From Alphaproteobacteria bacterium (lineage in GTDB: Bacteria; Pseudomonadota; Alphaproteobacteria; Reyranellales; Reyranellaceae): DNA of 64,000 nucleotides. The position numbers were made by a program, and so were the translations under genes. Below are positions 35,938-48,100 of the stretch, in pieces. The stretch lies in contig JAFKFL010000013.1 of NCBI GenBank assembly GCA_017308235.1, positions 62,001 through 126,000 on the forward strand, read 5' to 3'. Position 1 is the first letter of the stretch. Each line of letters opens with the position of its first letter. The notes below the pieces were generated by a model. It was not told where the DNA came from. It saw only the letters and a list, made by a program, of their open reading frames with translations, and did not search any database.

Positions 35938-36798
35938 ATGATCGAGACGATTGGACTGAAAACACGCTCGGGCCTCACTTTCACCACTGACGTCGCTGGT
36001 CCGGCCGGCGGTGCTCTCGTGCTGTTGCTGCACGGCTTCCCGGAGTCGCGACACAGTTGGCGTGCGGCCCTGCCGGCGCTCGCGGCGGCGGGCTATCGCG
36101 CGGTCGCGCCCGATCAGCGCGGCTACTCAGCCCGCGCGAGGCCCGATCCGAAGGATCTGTCCAACTACGCTTTCGACAAGTTGATCGCCGATGCGATCGA
36201 CATCGCCGATGCCTCGGGCTCCGCCGGCAAGCGCTTCCATCTGGTGGGCCACGATTGGGGTGGGCAGGTTTCGTGGGGCGTGGCGGGCCGGCATCCCGAC
36301 CGGCTCGCATCGCTCACCATCCTGTCGCGGCCGCATCCCTCGTCGTTTCGCCGAGAGCTTTTGAAGGAGGATGGCGACCAAAAGCATCGCTCGCGTCATC
36401 ACCGCAAGTTCCTGGAACCTGAGACCGGGCCGATGCTGCTGGAAGAGAACGCGCGACGGCTGCGGCGCAATCTTGCGACCCAGGGCGTGCTGGACGCGGC
36501 GATCGCGGAGCATCTCAGCGTGCTGGGCAATCCCGAAGCGCTCGAGGCGGCGCTAGCTTGGTATCGCGCCAACAAGGGGCTGGCGGCCGAGATCGGCACG
36601 ATCCAGGTGCCGACGCTCTACATCTGGGGCGATGCGGATGCGACGGTGGGTCCGGATGCCGCACATGGCACCAGGGATTTCGTCGGCAAAGCCTACGGCA
36701 TGGAGATCCTGCCGGGCGTCGGCCATTTCGTGATGGATCAGGCGCCGGCCAAGGCAGTCGAGCTGTTGCTGAACCACCTCGGCCGGCATCCCCTTTGA
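35938..36798 (+). CDS. Alpha/beta hydrolase (epoxide hydrolase-like)
   Basis: A 286-residue cytoplasmic hydrolase. The oxyanion motif HGFPESRHSW lies near residue 32, the nucleophile is Asp in HDWGGQVSW near residue 103, and the His is in GVGHFVMDQAP near residue 262. The Asp nucleophile with HGFPE points to the epoxide hydrolase/haloalkane dehalogenase branch rather than serine esterases. It directly follows the dienelactone hydrolase-like gene and ends against the ester cyclase-like gene. Confidence 0.85.
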   Translation: MIETIGLKTRSGLTFTTDVAGPAGGALVLLLHGFPESRHSWRAALPALAAAGYRAVAPDQRGYSARARPDPKDLSNYAFDKLIADAIDIADASGSAGKRFHLVGHDWGGQVSWGVAGRHPDRLASLTILSRPHPSSFRRELLKEDGDQKHRSRHHRKFLEPETGPMLLEENARRLRRNLATQGVLDAAIAEHLSVLGNPEALEAALAWYRANKGLAAEIGTIQVPTLYIWGDADATVGPDAAHGTRDFVGKAYGMEILPGVGHFVMDQAPAKAVELLLNHLGRHPL

Positions 36799-37248
36799 TC
36801 AGGCCGCTTTCAGCAGGCCAAGCTGCTGCAGCGCGGTCACGCCGTCGTCGAGGCCGATCTCCTCGGCGATCTTGCCGTTCTTGACTCGCAGCACGGTGGT
36901 GCCGGTGAAGTACATCTTCCGACCGGTCGCGGCCGGGAGAGAGCCGATCAGGAAGTCGCTGAATGCCGGCCCGGTATGCGTGCCGCCACCCTTCCAGCGC
37001 CCGACCACGTAGTCGTCCTCCGCGATCAAATCCGCGGCGCCTTCGAAATGCAGATCGGGGAAGGCTGCGCGGAAATCGATCATGAATTGCTTCACGTCGT
37101 CGCGACCGCGCCGCGGCTCATGTAGGGAATACTGCAGGAGGATATCGGGTGCGGCGAGTTCTTCGACGATGGCCGGATCCCAGGGATTGCCCCAGAAGCC
37201 CGTGAACCAGCGCCCGACGATGGCCTTGTTATCCTGTTCCTTGGACAT
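36799..37248 (-). CDS. Ester cyclase / SnoaL-like protein
   Basis: A 149-residue cystatin-like-fold protein (SnoaL/NTF2 superfamily). The pattern NKAIVGRWFTGFWGNPWDPAIVEELAAPD at the start and DDYVVGRWKGGGTHTG in the middle is typical of predicted ester cyclases. The start at ATG 37248 has AAGGAG upstream. No specific substrate can be inferred. The stop abuts the stop of the epoxide hydrolase-like gene, and an inverted repeat lies just above its ribosome-binding site. Confidence 0.8.
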   Translation of the reverse strand: MSKEQDNKAIVGRWFTGFWGNPWDPAIVEELAAPDILLQYSLHEPRRGRDDVKQFMIDFRAAFPDLHFEGAADLIAEDDYVVGRWKGGGTHTGPAFSDFLIGSLPAATGRKMYFTGTTVLRVKNGKIAEEIGLDDGVTALQQLGLLKAA

Positions 37249-37260
37249 GGTGGACTCCTT

Positions 37261-37278
37261 CGTGTTGTTGGCAACACG
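37261..37278. promoter_or_regulatory. Inverted repeat upstream of the ester cyclase-like gene
   Basis: CGTGTTG (37261-37267) and CAACACG (37272-37278) are exact reverse complements with four bases between. It lies next to the AAGGAG ribosome-binding site of the minus-strand gene, in the 183-base region shared with mdh. It could be a repressor operator (the spacing resembles TetR-type sites) or an mRNA hairpin. The rest of this gap (37279-37431) shows nothing I can assign. Confidence 0.4.
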
Positions 37279-37389
37279 GAGATAGCCCGGCGGAATTTCG
37301 CGAAATATCCGTTGGCCGCATCGTATTCGGCGTGCACGAAGCAGCGCCTCGATTGGTCCTGGATGCCCCTGCCTTGCCGCTTCGGCTGA

Positions 37390-38397
<1,008 letters not shown>

Positions 38398-38411
38398 GTT
38401 TCACATCCGCT

Positions 38412-38517
38412 GCAGGGCGATTTCCCTGCCTCAAAAGCGTCATCAGTCGGTCGTTGCAAAGGTCCTGCGGCACTCATAAAGTGCCGCAGGCGTCGATAAG
38501 TTGCGTTTTGCAACTTA
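38412..38517 (+). repeat. Three successive hairpins between mdh and sucC
   Basis: Hairpin A: GCAGGG (38412-38417) with CCCTGC (38424-38429). Hairpin B: CCTGCGGCACT (38464-38474) with AGTGCCGCAGG (38480-38490), a perfect 11-bp stem with a 5-base loop. Hairpin C: TAAGTTGC (38497-38504) with GCAACTTA (38510-38517), a perfect 8-bp stem. B is not followed by a T-run, so none is a standard terminator. The series may stabilise or segment the mRNA, or form a leader for the suc operon. Confidence 0.6.
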
Positions 38518-38562
38518 CTCGTTGTGCCCGCATTTGACCTTGGTCCCGAACGACAGGACTCC

Positions 38563-39759
38563 ATGAACATCCACGAATATCAGGCCAAGGCATTGCTGGC
38601 CAAATTCGCTGTCCCCCTGCTGAAAGGCGGCGTGGCTTACACCAAGGACGAGGCGATGGACGTCGCGCGGAAGCTGGGCAGCCCGGTGACCGTGGTGAAG
38701 GCGCAGATCCACGCCGGCGGCCGGGGGGCGGGCCGGTTCAAGGACGATCCCAAGGGCAAGGGTGGCGTGCGGGTCGTGAAGTCGGTCGACGAGGTCGGCG
38801 CCAGCGCCGCTGCCATGCTGGGCCATGACCTGGTCACCAAGCAGACCGGGCCGGTCGGCAAGACGGTGAAGCGGCTCTATATCGAGGAAGGCTGCGACAT
38901 CAAACGCGAGCTCTATCTCTCGATGCTGGTCGACCGCGCCGTGGGCCGCATTTCCGTCGTCGCGTCGACGGCAGGCGGCATGGATATCGAAACGGTGGCG
39001 CACGAGACGCCCGAGAAGATCGTGAAGCAGTCGATCGACCCGGCGGCCGGCTACCAGGGCTACCATGGCCGCAAGATCGCGTTCGCGCTCGGATTGTCCG
39101 GCAAGCAGGTCGGCAATTTCACGACCCTGCTGGGCGGCCTCTACCGGGCGTTCACCGAGCTCGACTGCTCGCTGATCGAGATCAATCCGCTGGTCGTGAC
39201 CGGCGCTGGCGACGTGGTCGCGCTCGATGCCAAGATGAACTTCGATGACAACGCGCTTTACCGGCACAAGGAGCTGGAGCCCCTGCGCGATGTCGACGAG
39301 GAGGATCCGGCCGAGACCGAGGCGGCGAAGTACGCGCTGAACTACGTCAAGCTCGACGGCGAAATCGGCTGCATGGTGAACGGCGCGGGCCTTGCCATGG
39401 CCACCATGGACATCATCAAGCTCTATGGTTCGGCGCCGGCCAACTTCCTCGACGTCGGCGGCGGCGCCACCAAGGAGCGCGTGACGGCCGCCTTCAAGAT
39501 CATCCTCAAGGATCCCAACGTCGAGGGCATCCTAGTGAACATCTTCGGCGGCATCATGCGCTGCGACGTGATCGCCGAAGGCGTGGTGGCGGCCGCCCGC
39601 GAGGTCAACCTTCACGTGCCATTGGTGGTGCGCCTCGAAGGCACCAACGTCGATCTCGGCAAGAAGATCCTGAAGGAGTCGGGACTCAAGATCACCTCGG
39701 CGGAAAACCTCGCCGATGCGGCGCAGAAGATCGTCCAGGCGGTCAAGGAGTCGAACTGA
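38563..39759 (+). CDS. sucC: Succinyl-CoA synthetase beta subunit (ADP-forming)
   Basis: Substrate-level phosphorylation step of the TCA cycle. It has 398 residues from ATG 38563. It starts with [15 protein letters not shown], and the ATP-grasp domain includes [14 protein letters not shown] near residue 43. [15 protein letters not shown] near residue 325 is the C-terminal flavodoxin-like part. The frame stays open to 38524, but the MNIHEYQ start is the family start. Its stop overlaps the sucD start by one base. Confidence 0.97.
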   Translation: MNIHEYQAKALLAKFAVPLLKGGVAYTKDEAMDVARKLGSPVTVVKAQIHAGGRGAGRFKDDPKGKGGVRVVKSVDEVGASAAAMLGHDLVTKQTGPVGKTVKRLYIEEGCDIKRELYLSMLVDRAVGRISVVASTAGGMDIETVAHETPEKIVKQSIDPAAGYQGYHGRKIAFALGLSGKQVGNFTTLLGGLYRAFTELDCSLIEINPLVVTGAGDVVALDAKMNFDDNALYRHKELEPLRDVDEEDPAETEAAKYALNYVKLDGEIGCMVNGAGLAMATMDIIKLYGSAPANFLDVGGGATKERVTAAFKIILKDPNVEGILVNIFGGIMRCDVIAEGVVAAAREVNLHVPLVVRLEGTNVDLGKKILKESGLKITSAENLADAAQKIVQAVKESN

Positions 39760-40634
39760 TGGCCGTCCTCGTCGACAAGAACACCAAGGTGATCTGCCAG
39801 GGCATCACCGGCAGCCAGGGCACGTTCCATTCCGAGCAAGCCATCGCCTACGGTACCAAGATGGTGGGCGGTGTGACTCCGGGCAAAGGCGGCACCACGC
39901 ATCTCGACCTGCCGGTGTTCGATACCGTGGCCGAGGCGGTCGACAAGACCGGCTGCACCGCCAGCGTCATCTACGTGCCGCCGCCGTTCGCCGCCGATTC
40001 GATCCTGGAGGCGATCGATGCGGAAATCCCGCTGATCGTCTGCATCACCGAGGGCATCCCGGTGATCGACATGGTGCGGGTGAAGCGCGCGCTCACCGCC
40101 TCGAAATCGCGGCTGATCGGTCCCAACTGCCCCGGCGTCATCACGCCCGGCGAGTGCAAGATCGGCATCATGCCGGGACACATCCACAAGCGCGGCAAGA
40201 TCGGCATCATCTCGCGGTCGGGGACACTCACCTACGAGGCGGTGGCGCAGACGACCGCGGTCGGCCTTGGCCAGACGACCTGCATCGGCATCGGCGGCGA
40301 TCCGGTGAACGGCACCAACTTCGTCGAATGCCTGGAGATGCTGCTGCCCGACCCCGAGACCGAGGGCATCGTCATCATCGGCGAGATCGGCGGCGACGCC
40401 GAGGTGAGGGCGGCGGAATTCATCAAGGCCTCCAAGACCAAGAAGCCGGTCGTGGGTTTCATCGCCGGACGCACCGCGCCGCCGGGCCGCCGCATGGGTC
40501 ATGCCGGTGCGGTGATCTCGGGCGGCAACGACACGGCGGAGTTCAAGGTCGCGGCCATGAAGGCCGCAGGTATCACGGTCGCCGAATCGCCTGCTGCACT
40601 GGGCGAGGAAATGCTCAAGGCCATGAAGCGCTGA
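39759..40634 (+). CDS. sucD: Succinyl-CoA synthetase alpha subunit
   Basis: CoA-binding and phospho-histidine subunit, 291 residues. The N-terminus ([27 protein letters not shown]) binds CoA. The phosphorylated His is in [13 protein letters not shown] near residue 246. Overlap with sucC by one base implies coupled translation and a 1:1 heterodimer. Confidence 0.97.
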   Translation: MAVLVDKNTKVICQGITGSQGTFHSEQAIAYGTKMVGGVTPGKGGTTHLDLPVFDTVAEAVDKTGCTASVIYVPPPFAADSILEAIDAEIPLIVCITEGIPVIDMVRVKRALTASKSRLIGPNCPGVITPGECKIGIMPGHIHKRGKIGIISRSGTLTYEAVAQTTAVGLGQTTCIGIGGDPVNGTNFVECLEMLLPDPETEGIVIIGEIGGDAEVRAAEFIKASKTKKPVVGFIAGRTAPPGRRMGHAGAVISGGNDTAEFKVAAMKAAGITVAESPAALGEEMLKAMKR

Positions 40635-40701
40635 CGCTGATGCGTCGCTGTGGGGCGGCTCGCTCCGCAAATCATTAGTGGCAGACCACGGAGGGTTGGC
40701 C

Positions 40702-43602
40702 ATGCAGGCAGAACAGACATCGTTCCTGTTTGGCGCGAACGCGCCCTTCATCGAGGAGCTCTATGCGCGCTTCCTCGAGGATCCGAACCGCGTCGATGCG
40801 GACTGGCGCACCTTCTTCGAGGCGCTGGCCGAGGAGCGTGGCGACGTTCTGGCGGAAGTGCGCGGCGCCTCGTGGGCGCCCAACGGCGCGCGCGTGATCG
40901 ATGTACCCGATACCGAGATGCCGCGCGCAGCCGCCAATCGTAACGTCAAGGCCGGCAACGGCTCCGCTTTCGCCATGCCGTTCGCGGGCCAGGGCGAGGA
41001 GGCGATCCGCGCCGCCGCCTTCGATACGTCGCGCGCCTTCCTGCTGATCCGCTCCTATCGCATCCGCGGCCACCTCGCGGCCGATCTCGACCCGCTCGGT
41101 CTCGTGAAGCAGGCGCCGCATCGTGAGCTCGATCCCGCGACCTACGGCTTCGGCGAGGGCGATTGGGACCGCCCGATCCTGATTTTCGGCACGCTGGGCC
41201 TCGGCGATGCCGCGACGCTGCGCCAGATCATGGACCGGTTGCGCAAGACCTATTGCGGCAAGATCGGCGTCGAATACATGCACATCTCCGATCCCGACCA
41301 GAAGGCGTGGATCCAGGAGCGCACCGAGCATATCGAGAACCGCACCGAGTTCACGCCCGAAGGCCGCCGCGCGATCTTGGAACGCGTGGTCGAAGCGGAA
41401 GGGCTCGAGAAGTACCTCGGCATCAAGTTTGTCGGTACCAAGCGCTTCGGCCTCGACGGCGGAGAGTCGCTCATTCCCGGCGTCGAGCAGATCCTGAAGC
41501 GCGGCGGTCAGCTCGGCGTACGTGAGGTCGTGATCGGCATGCCCCATCGCGGCCGGCTCAACACGCTCGTGCATGTGATGCACAAGAGCTACACCGCGCT
41601 GTTCTCGGAGTTCCAGGGCCGCTCCTCGCTGCCCGAGGAGATGCGCGGTTCGGGCGACGTCAAGTATCACCTGGGCGCGTCGGCCGACCGCGAGTTCGAC
41701 GGCAACGTCATTCATCTCTCGCTCTCGCCGAACCCGTCGCATCTCGAGGCGGTGAACCCGGTCGTGCTGGGCAAGGCGCGGGCCAAGCAGGACCAGCGCG
41801 GCGATAGCGAGCGCGGCCAGGTAATGGCGATCCTGATGCACGGCGACGCCGCCTTTGCAGGCCAGGGCCTGGTGGCCGAGAGTCTCGACCTCAGCGACCT
41901 CGGCGGCTATCGCATCGGCGGCACCATCCATCTGGTGGTGAACAACCAGATCGGCTTCACGACCCTGCCGACCTATTCCCGTTCCGGCCCCTATTGCACC
42001 GAGATCGCCAAGATCGTGCAGGCGCCGATCCTGCACGTGAATGGCGATCATCCCGAGGCGGTGGTGCATGCCTGCCGCATCGCCACCGAGTTCCGCCAGC
42101 GCTTCAAGCGCGACATCGTGGTCGACATGTTTTGCTACCGGCGTTACGGGCACAACGAATCGGACGAGCCGATGTTCACACAGCCGCTGATGTACAAGGA
42201 GATCGGCGGCCATCCGACCGTGAAGCAGGTCTATGCCGCAGAGCTCGAGGCTGAAGGCGTTGTTACCGCAGCCGACGTGACGGCGATGGATGCGGAGCTG
42301 CGCCAGAAACTCGACTCCGCACTGGAAGCCGCCGCCAACTTCAAGCCCAACAAGGCCGACTGGCTCGAAGGGAAGTGGACCGGCATCACGATTGCGCCGG
42401 GCGAAGAAGACCGCAAAGGCGTGACCGCGGTCGAGACCGACAAGCTGATTGCCGTCGGCATGGCGATCTCCGAGCCGCCGCGGAACTTCGATCTCAACCG
42501 CAAGATCACGCGACTCCTGCAGGAGAAGCGCAAGACGATCGAGACCGGCCAGGATATCGACTGGGCGACTGGTGAGGCTCTGGCGCTCGGCACGCTGCTC
42601 GCCGAGGGCACACCGGTGCGCTTCAGCGGGCAGGATTCCGGACGCGGCACCTTCTCGCAGCGCCATTCGGTGCTGGTCGATCAGGCCAACGAGAACAAGT
42701 ACGTGCCGCTCAACCATGTCGCCGACGGCCAGGCACACCTCGAGATGATCGATAGTCCACTCAGCGAGGCCGGCGTGCTGGGCTTCGAGTACGGCTACTC
42801 GTCGGCGGAGCCCAATGCGCTGGTGATGTGGGAAGCGCAGTTCGGCGACTTCGCCAACGGCGCGCAGGTGATCATCGACCAGTTCCTGTGCTCGGGCGAA
42901 AGCAAGTGGCTGCGCATGAACGGCCTCGTGATGCTGCTGCCGCATGGCTACGAAGGGCAGGGGCCGGAGCACAGCTCCGCCCGCCTTGAGCGCTACCTGC
43001 AGCTCTCGGCCGAAGACAACTGGCAGGTGATCGTGCCCACCACGCCGGCCAACTACTTCCATGCCTTGCGCCGCCAGGTGCGGCGCACCTTCCGCAAGCC
43101 GCTGATCGTCATGACGCCGAAGTCGCTGCTGCGCCATAAGGAGTGCGTCTCGACGCTGGCCGATTTCGGTCCCGGTTCGTCGTTCCGCCGCATCCTGATC
43201 GAGACCGAGACGCTCGCCGATCGCGAGAAGGTGCGGCGCGTCGTCCTGTGCAGCGGCAAGGTCTACTTCGATCTTTTAGCCGAGCGTCGCAAGCGCCGGA
43301 TCGACGACATCGCCATCCTGCGCGTCGAGCAGCTCTATCCGTTCCCGATCTCGCGGCTCGGCATGCGGCTGGCGCACTATCCCAACGCCGAGGTCGTGTG
43401 GTGCCAGGAGGAGCCCGAGAACATGGGCGCCTGGCATTCCGTCGATCGCCGCATCGAGCGCTCGCTGTCGAGCATCGACGTCAGGAGCAAGCGGCCCGTC
43501 TATGTCGGCCGACCGGAAGCGGCGTCGCCCGCGACCGGCTCGCTGCGCACCCATCTCAAGGAACAGGCCGATCTGGTCGATCGCGCGCTCACCGTCGGCT
43601 GA
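40702..43602 (+). CDS. sucA: 2-oxoglutarate dehydrogenase E1 component
   Basis: Thiamine diphosphate decarboxylase that starts the 2-oxoglutarate dehydrogenase reaction. It has 966 residues from ATG 40702, where GGAGGG sits six bases upstream; GTG 40678 is in frame but has no SD. Family blocks include [14 protein letters not shown] near residue 280, [17 protein letters not shown] near residue 340 and [15 protein letters not shown] near residue 475. It follows sucD by 67 bases and precedes sucB, so it supplies the E1 of the same complex. Confidence 0.97.
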   Translation: MQAEQTSFLFGANAPFIEELYARFLEDPNRVDADWRTFFEALAEERGDVLAEVRGASWAPNGARVIDVPDTEMPRAAANRNVKAGNGSAFAMPFAGQGEEAIRAAAFDTSRAFLLIRSYRIRGHLAADLDPLGLVKQAPHRELDPATYGFGEGDWDRPILIFGTLGLGDAATLRQIMDRLRKTYCGKIGVEYMHISDPDQKAWIQERTEHIENRTEFTPEGRRAILERVVEAEGLEKYLGIKFVGTKRFGLDGGESLIPGVEQILKRGGQLGVREVVIGMPHRGRLNTLVHVMHKSYTALFSEFQGRSSLPEEMRGSGDVKYHLGASADREFDGNVIHLSLSPNPSHLEAVNPVVLGKARAKQDQRGDSERGQVMAILMHGDAAFAGQGLVAESLDLSDLGGYRIGGTIHLVVNNQIGFTTLPTYSRSGPYCTEIAKIVQAPILHVNGDHPEAVVHACRIATEFRQRFKRDIVVDMFCYRRYGHNESDEPMFTQPLMYKEIGGHPTVKQVYAAELEAEGVVTAADVTAMDAELRQKLDSALEAAANFKPNKADWLEGKWTGITIAPGEEDRKGVTAVETDKLIAVGMAISEPPRNFDLNRKITRLLQEKRKTIETGQDIDWATGEALALGTLLAEGTPVRFSGQDSGRGTFSQRHSVLVDQANENKYVPLNHVADGQAHLEMIDSPLSEAGVLGFEYGYSSAEPNALVMWEAQFGDFANGAQVIIDQFLCSGESKWLRMNGLVMLLPHGYEGQGPEHSSARLERYLQLSAEDNWQVIVPTTPANYFHALRRQVRRTFRKPLIVMTPKSLLRHKECVSTLADFGPGSSFRRILIETETLADREKVRRVVLCSGKVYFDLLAERRKRRIDDIAILRVEQLYPFPISRLGMRLAHYPNAEVVWCQEEPENMGAWHSVDRRIERSLSSIDVRSKRPVYVGRPEAASPATGSLRTHLKEQADLVDRALTVG

Positions 43603-43631
43603 CGGCGCGGCGCCAAAGGAGGTTTTTGATC

Positions 43632-44882
<1,251 letters not shown>

Positions 44883-44893
44883 CTTCGGCAACA

Positions 44894-44969
44894 GTGTCAT
44901 CCCGAGGGCGAAGCCCGAGGGATCTTTCCCGGCGATAGGAAAGGTCCCTCGTTACGCTCGGGATGACAC
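44894..44969. repeat. REP-like inverted repeat inside the suc-lpd operon
   Basis: Long imperfect inverted repeat. The left arm starts GTGTCATCCCGAG (44894-44906), continues with CCCGAGGGATCTTTCC, and ends near 44928. The right arm (44938-44969) is its near-exact complement, GGAAAGGTCCCTCG ... CTCGGGATGACAC. The internal GATC core and GTCATCCCGAG ends are of a type dispersed in bacterial genomes. It fills most of the 110-base gap between sucB and lpdA and starts 12 bases after the sucB stop. Confidence 0.8.
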
Positions 44970-44992
44970 CGAGTTTGGAGCGGCAATAGACG

Positions 44993-46405
44993 ATGGCAAA
45001 CGAACCTTTTGATCTGGTCGTAATCGGCGCCGGTCCCGCCGGCTATGTGGCGGCGATCCGCGCGGCGCAGCTCGGCATGAAGGTCGCGGTGATCGAGAAG
45101 CGCGCGACGTTCGGCGGCACCTGCCTGAATGTGGGCTGCATCCCCTCGAAGGCGCTGCTGCAGTCCTCGCATCTGTTCGAACAGGCAGGTCATGATCTCG
45201 CCGTGCATGGCATTCAGCTCGGCGCACCCACGCTCGACTTCGCGCAGCTCATGAAGCGCAAGAACGAAGTCGTCGAGGCTACCACCAAGGGGGTCGCCTT
45301 CCTGTTCAAGAAGAACAAGATCACGTCGTTTCAGGGCACGGGGCGCATCGAGCAGGCGGGCTCGGTCGCGGTCCTCGGCGAGGACGGTGCGGTCAAGGAG
45401 ACGCTTTCTGCCAAGAACATCCTGATCGCGTCTGGCTCCGAGGTGACGCCCTTGCCGGGAGTTACGATCGACGAGAAGAAGATCGTCTCCTCGACGGGCG
45501 CTCTCGAGCTTTCCGAGGTGCCCAAGCGCCTCGTGGTTGTGGGCGCAGGCATCATCGGCCTGGAGCTGGGGTCGGTCTGGCGCCGCCTGGGATCTGATGT
45601 GACGGTGGTCGAGTTCCTCGACCGCATCACCCCCGGCGTCGATGACGAGGTGACCAAGCACCTGCAGCGGATGCTCGCCAGGCAGGGCCTGAAGTTCAAG
45701 CTGGGCTCGAAGGTGACCAAGGCCGAGGCCACGGCGGCGGGTGTCACGCTCACGGTCGAGCCGGCGAAGGGTGGTGCGGCCGAGACGCTGGAGGCCGATG
45801 TCGTGCTGGTCTCGATCGGGCGGCGGCCCTACCTCGAAGGCCTTGGCCTCGACAAGGCCGGCATAAAACTCTCGGCCCACAAGCGAATCGAGGTCGATGC
45901 CCACTTCCAGACATCGGTGCCCGGCATCTATGCGATCGGCGACGCGATCGACGGGCCCATGCTGGCGCACAAAGCGAGCGAGGACGGCGTCGCCTGCGTC
46001 GAGACGCTGGCGGGCCAGAGGGGACACGTGAACTGGGATCTTGTGCCCTCGGTGATCTACACCCAGCCCGAGGTGGCCTGGGTCGGCAAGACCGAGGAGC
46101 AGCTCAAGGCTGCCGGCGTCGCCTACAAGATCGGCAAATATCCCTTCACTGCCGATCCGCGCAGCCGTGCCAACTCAGCGACCGACGGCTTCGTGAAGGT
46201 GCTGTCCGACAAGGCCACCGACCGGGTGCTTGGTGTGCATATCATCGGCGCCGAGGCGGGAACCATGATCGCCGAGGCCGCGTTGGCCATGGAGTTCTCG
46301 GCGTCGGCCGAGGATATCGGTCGGGTGTGCCACGCCCATCCGACGGTCAACGAGGCGTTGAAGGAGGCAGCCCTTGCCGCGTGGGAGAAGCCCATCCATC
46401 TGTGA
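44993..46405 (+). CDS. lpdA: Dihydrolipoyl dehydrogenase
   Basis: E3 flavoenzyme that reoxidises dihydrolipoamide and reduces NAD. It has 470 residues. FAD binding begins with VVIGAGPAGYVAAIRAAQLG, and the redox disulfide is in GGTCLNVGCIPSK near residues 41-53 (C-x4-C). The catalytic His is in CHAHPTVNEAL near residue 448. It likely serves the 2-oxoglutarate dehydrogenase complex and may also serve the glycine cleavage system, because the gcv operon has no L protein. Confidence 0.97.
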   Translation: MANEPFDLVVIGAGPAGYVAAIRAAQLGMKVAVIEKRATFGGTCLNVGCIPSKALLQSSHLFEQAGHDLAVHGIQLGAPTLDFAQLMKRKNEVVEATTKGVAFLFKKNKITSFQGTGRIEQAGSVAVLGEDGAVKETLSAKNILIASGSEVTPLPGVTIDEKKIVSSTGALELSEVPKRLVVVGAGIIGLELGSVWRRLGSDVTVVEFLDRITPGVDDEVTKHLQRMLARQGLKFKLGSKVTKAEATAAGVTLTVEPAKGGAAETLEADVVLVSIGRRPYLEGLGLDKAGIKLSAHKRIEVDAHFQTSVPGIYAIGDAIDGPMLAHKASEDGVACVETLAGQRGHVNWDLVPSVIYTQPEVAWVGKTEEQLKAAGVAYKIGKYPFTADPRSRANSATDGFVKVLSDKATDRVLGVHIIGAEAGTMIAEAALAMEFSASAEDIGRVCHAHPTVNEALKEAALAAWEKPIHL

Positions 46406-46453
46406 TGGCATGCCGTCGGCGGTGCTCCTCCGGTGGCCGCCTTTGAGGGTGTG

Positions 46454-46720
46454 ATGCGCAAGCCTCTGATGGTGCTCGCGATCGTTGTTTGCCTGATCAT
46501 GTCGGTGGTCGGCGGGCTGCTGCCGATCCTGCAGGGCTGGATCTTCTTCGTGCTGGCGCTTTACCTCTTCGCCACCGAATTCGACAGTGGTCGCCGGTAT
46601 GTGAGGATGGCACGCAGCCGCTGGCCGGCGCTGTCGCGCTGGATCTCCAAGGCCCGCAGCCATCGGTGGGCACCGCGCCATCTGCACGAGTTCGACGATC
46701 TCACCGATCCGTCGAAGTGA
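46454..46720 (+). CDS. Small membrane protein, PGPGW-type
   Basis: An 88-residue protein with two close hydrophobic helices at residues 3-22 and 25-42 (LPILQGWIFFVLALYLFA), then a basic cytoplasmic tail with ARSRWPALSRWIS and HRWAPRH. The pattern PILQGW...ATEF and the length resemble the PGPGW putative membrane protein family, although the PGPGW motif itself is not present. ATG 46454 has GAGGGT upstream; an earlier GTG 46433 is in frame. It may be the last gene of the lpdA transcript. Confidence 0.7.
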   Translation: MRKPLMVLAIVVCLIMSVVGGLLPILQGWIFFVLALYLFATEFDSGRRYVRMARSRWPALSRWISKARSHRWAPRHLHEFDDLTDPSK

Positions 46721-46727
46721 TGCGCAA

Positions 46728-47537
46728 TCAGTCCTTCTTCACCGCCGGGCTGTCGCCGCTCAGGCCGTGATAGACCGCCTCGGCGATCGGCAACAGCTCC
46801 TCGCGCTGCAGGGCGCCGGTGACGGCGAAGCCGAATCCCCGGTCGATCCAGGCGAAGGTCGAGGTCTCGCCTTCATGCTGGAAACGAAACGCGGTCTCGC
46901 TGCCCTCGGCGGCGCGGACATAGACGGTGAGGCGTTTGCCCGTCGGATCGTCGTACATGAGCTGCGCTGCCGCGCCGCTGCCCGAGGGCAACAAACGGCC
47001 GCCCATCAAGCGATAGCCAAAGGATGTGAGGTCGGGCGCGATCAGCGGCTTGCCCAGCCGTCGCGACAGCCATTGCAACAGGTGGGCTTGATGCTGGGCA
47101 TCGACCTCGACGGGGTGAGCGACCTCGACGACAAAGGTGCGGTAAGCAAGCGAGGCATTCTCGGCGACGGCCGTCGTGCTGGGAGTTGGCTGCCCCGACG
47201 CCATCTCCATCCGGTTCGCCGCCATCCAGCCGGTACCGATGCCGCCTGCAAACAGCAGCAGGGCCGCCGCCGCGGCGCCAAGCCGCCATCCCCAGCGCCG
47301 CCGTCGCGCGGCCTGGATGTTGGCGATCCAGAGTCGAGGCGGGATCGGTTCTGCCGCCTTGTTCTCGAGTTGGCCGCGCAGTGCCGCCCGCTGGCGACGC
47401 TCCAACGCCACGCGCTCGCGTTCTTCCGGGTGTTGCGCGAGATAGGCCTCGATCTCGACCAGCCGGTCGCCGCTCGCACGACCGTCGACATAGGCCTGCA
47501 GGTCTTCCTCCCGGATCGCGGCGTCCTTGCCGGTCAT
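46728..47537 (-). CDS. Anti-sigma factor (transmembrane)
   Basis: A 269-residue membrane protein that should hold the ECF sigma factor inactive. The cytoplasmic N-terminus (about 1-80) includes DLQAYVDGRASGDRLVEIEAYL, an anti-sigma domain without the zinc-binding His/Cys set. One membrane helix lies near residues 84-108, followed by a periplasmic domain (about 110-260) with a YRTFVVEVAHPVEV segment. Its start overlaps the sigma gene stop by four bases, so the two are translationally coupled. Confidence 0.88.
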   Translation of the reverse strand: MTGKDAAIREEDLQAYVDGRASGDRLVEIEAYLAQHPEERERVALERRQRAALRGQLENKAAEPIPPRLWIANIQAARRRRWGWRLGAAAAALLLFAGGIGTGWMAANRMEMASGQPTPSTTAVAENASLAYRTFVVEVAHPVEVDAQHQAHLLQWLSRRLGKPLIAPDLTSFGYRLMGGRLLPSGSGAAAQLMYDDPTGKRLTVYVRAAEGSETAFRFQHEGETSTFAWIDRGFGFAVTGALQREELLPIAEAVYHGLSGDSPAVKKD

Positions 47538-48040
47538 TTCACTCTCCGCAGCAACGTCGTCCTGCCGGTCTCGACGATCGACCGCAACCGCAATCGCGCC
47601 CGCGAGAGCCGTGACATCACCGTGCCGATCGGCATGCCCAGGATGCGCGCGGCCTCGTCGTAGGAAAAATCCTCGACCCCAACCAACAACAGCAGCGACT
47701 TCTGCTCCTCGGGCAGTTGGTCGAGGGCCGCCAGCACGTCATGGACCTCGAGCGTCGTTTCCTGTCGCGCCGGGACGCCGGGCAGCACGGCCTCGTCCAT
47801 TTCGACTGGCATGCCGCGACGCCGGTCCTGCCGCCAGCGGCTCACATGGAGATTGCGCTGGATAGTGAACAGCCAGGCCCGGAGGTCGCCCTCGGACCGG
47901 CGCAGCGACCAGCGCGACAGCGCACGCTCCAGCGTGTCCTGCACCAGATCGTCGGCCTGCTCATGGTTGCGCAGCAGTGCATAGGCATAGCGGCGCAAGG
48001 CCGGGATATGCGGCTCGAGAAGGGCGGCGAGGTCGGCCAT
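47534..48040 (-). CDS. ECF-family RNA polymerase sigma factor
   Basis: A 168-residue extracytoplasmic-function sigma factor. Region 2 includes YALLRNHEQADDLVQDTLERAL near residues 20-41, and region 4 includes the SYDEAARILGMPIGTVMSRL helix-turn-helix near residues 127-150. It is followed by its anti-sigma gene on the same strand. No own promoter is obvious in the 60 bases above it; transcription may come from the ECF promoter at 48521-48547, reading through the terminator at 48061-48091. Confidence 0.93.
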   Translation of the reverse strand: MADLAALLEPHIPALRRYAYALLRNHEQADDLVQDTLERALSRWSLRRSEGDLRAWLFTIQRNLHVSRWRQDRRRGMPVEMDEAVLPGVPARQETTLEVHDVLAALDQLPEEQKSLLLLVGVEDFSYDEAARILGMPIGTVMSRLSRARLRLRSIVETGRTTLLRRVK

Positions 48041-48060
48041 TCGAGGCGACAGTGTAGGCC

Positions 48061-48091
48061 GAAAAGAGGGCGCCGGCAGAGACCGGCGCCC
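48061..48091 (-). terminator. Terminator between the secreted-repeat gene and the sigma gene
   Basis: On the minus strand a 9-bp perfect stem (plus 48068-48076 with 48083-48091, GGGCGCCGG pairing) has a 6-base loop and is followed by TCTTTTC. It is nine bases after the stop of the secreted-repeat gene. It may be partial, leaving the sigma operon under read-through control. Confidence 0.75.
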
Positions 48092-48100
48092 CGGCTTTCG

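Noticed and set aside
38464-38490. Intrinsic terminator after mdh
   Set aside because: The stem is perfect, but no T-run follows it, so standard termination is not supported.
40675-43137. Long minus-strand frame opposite sucA, and similar frames opposite gcvPB, smc and priA
   Set aside because: Same reason: antisense frames of conserved genes, with no ribosome-binding site or family signature.
44894-44969. Intrinsic terminator after sucB
   Set aside because: The structure is repeat-like, lacks a T-run and is followed by lpdA of the same complex.
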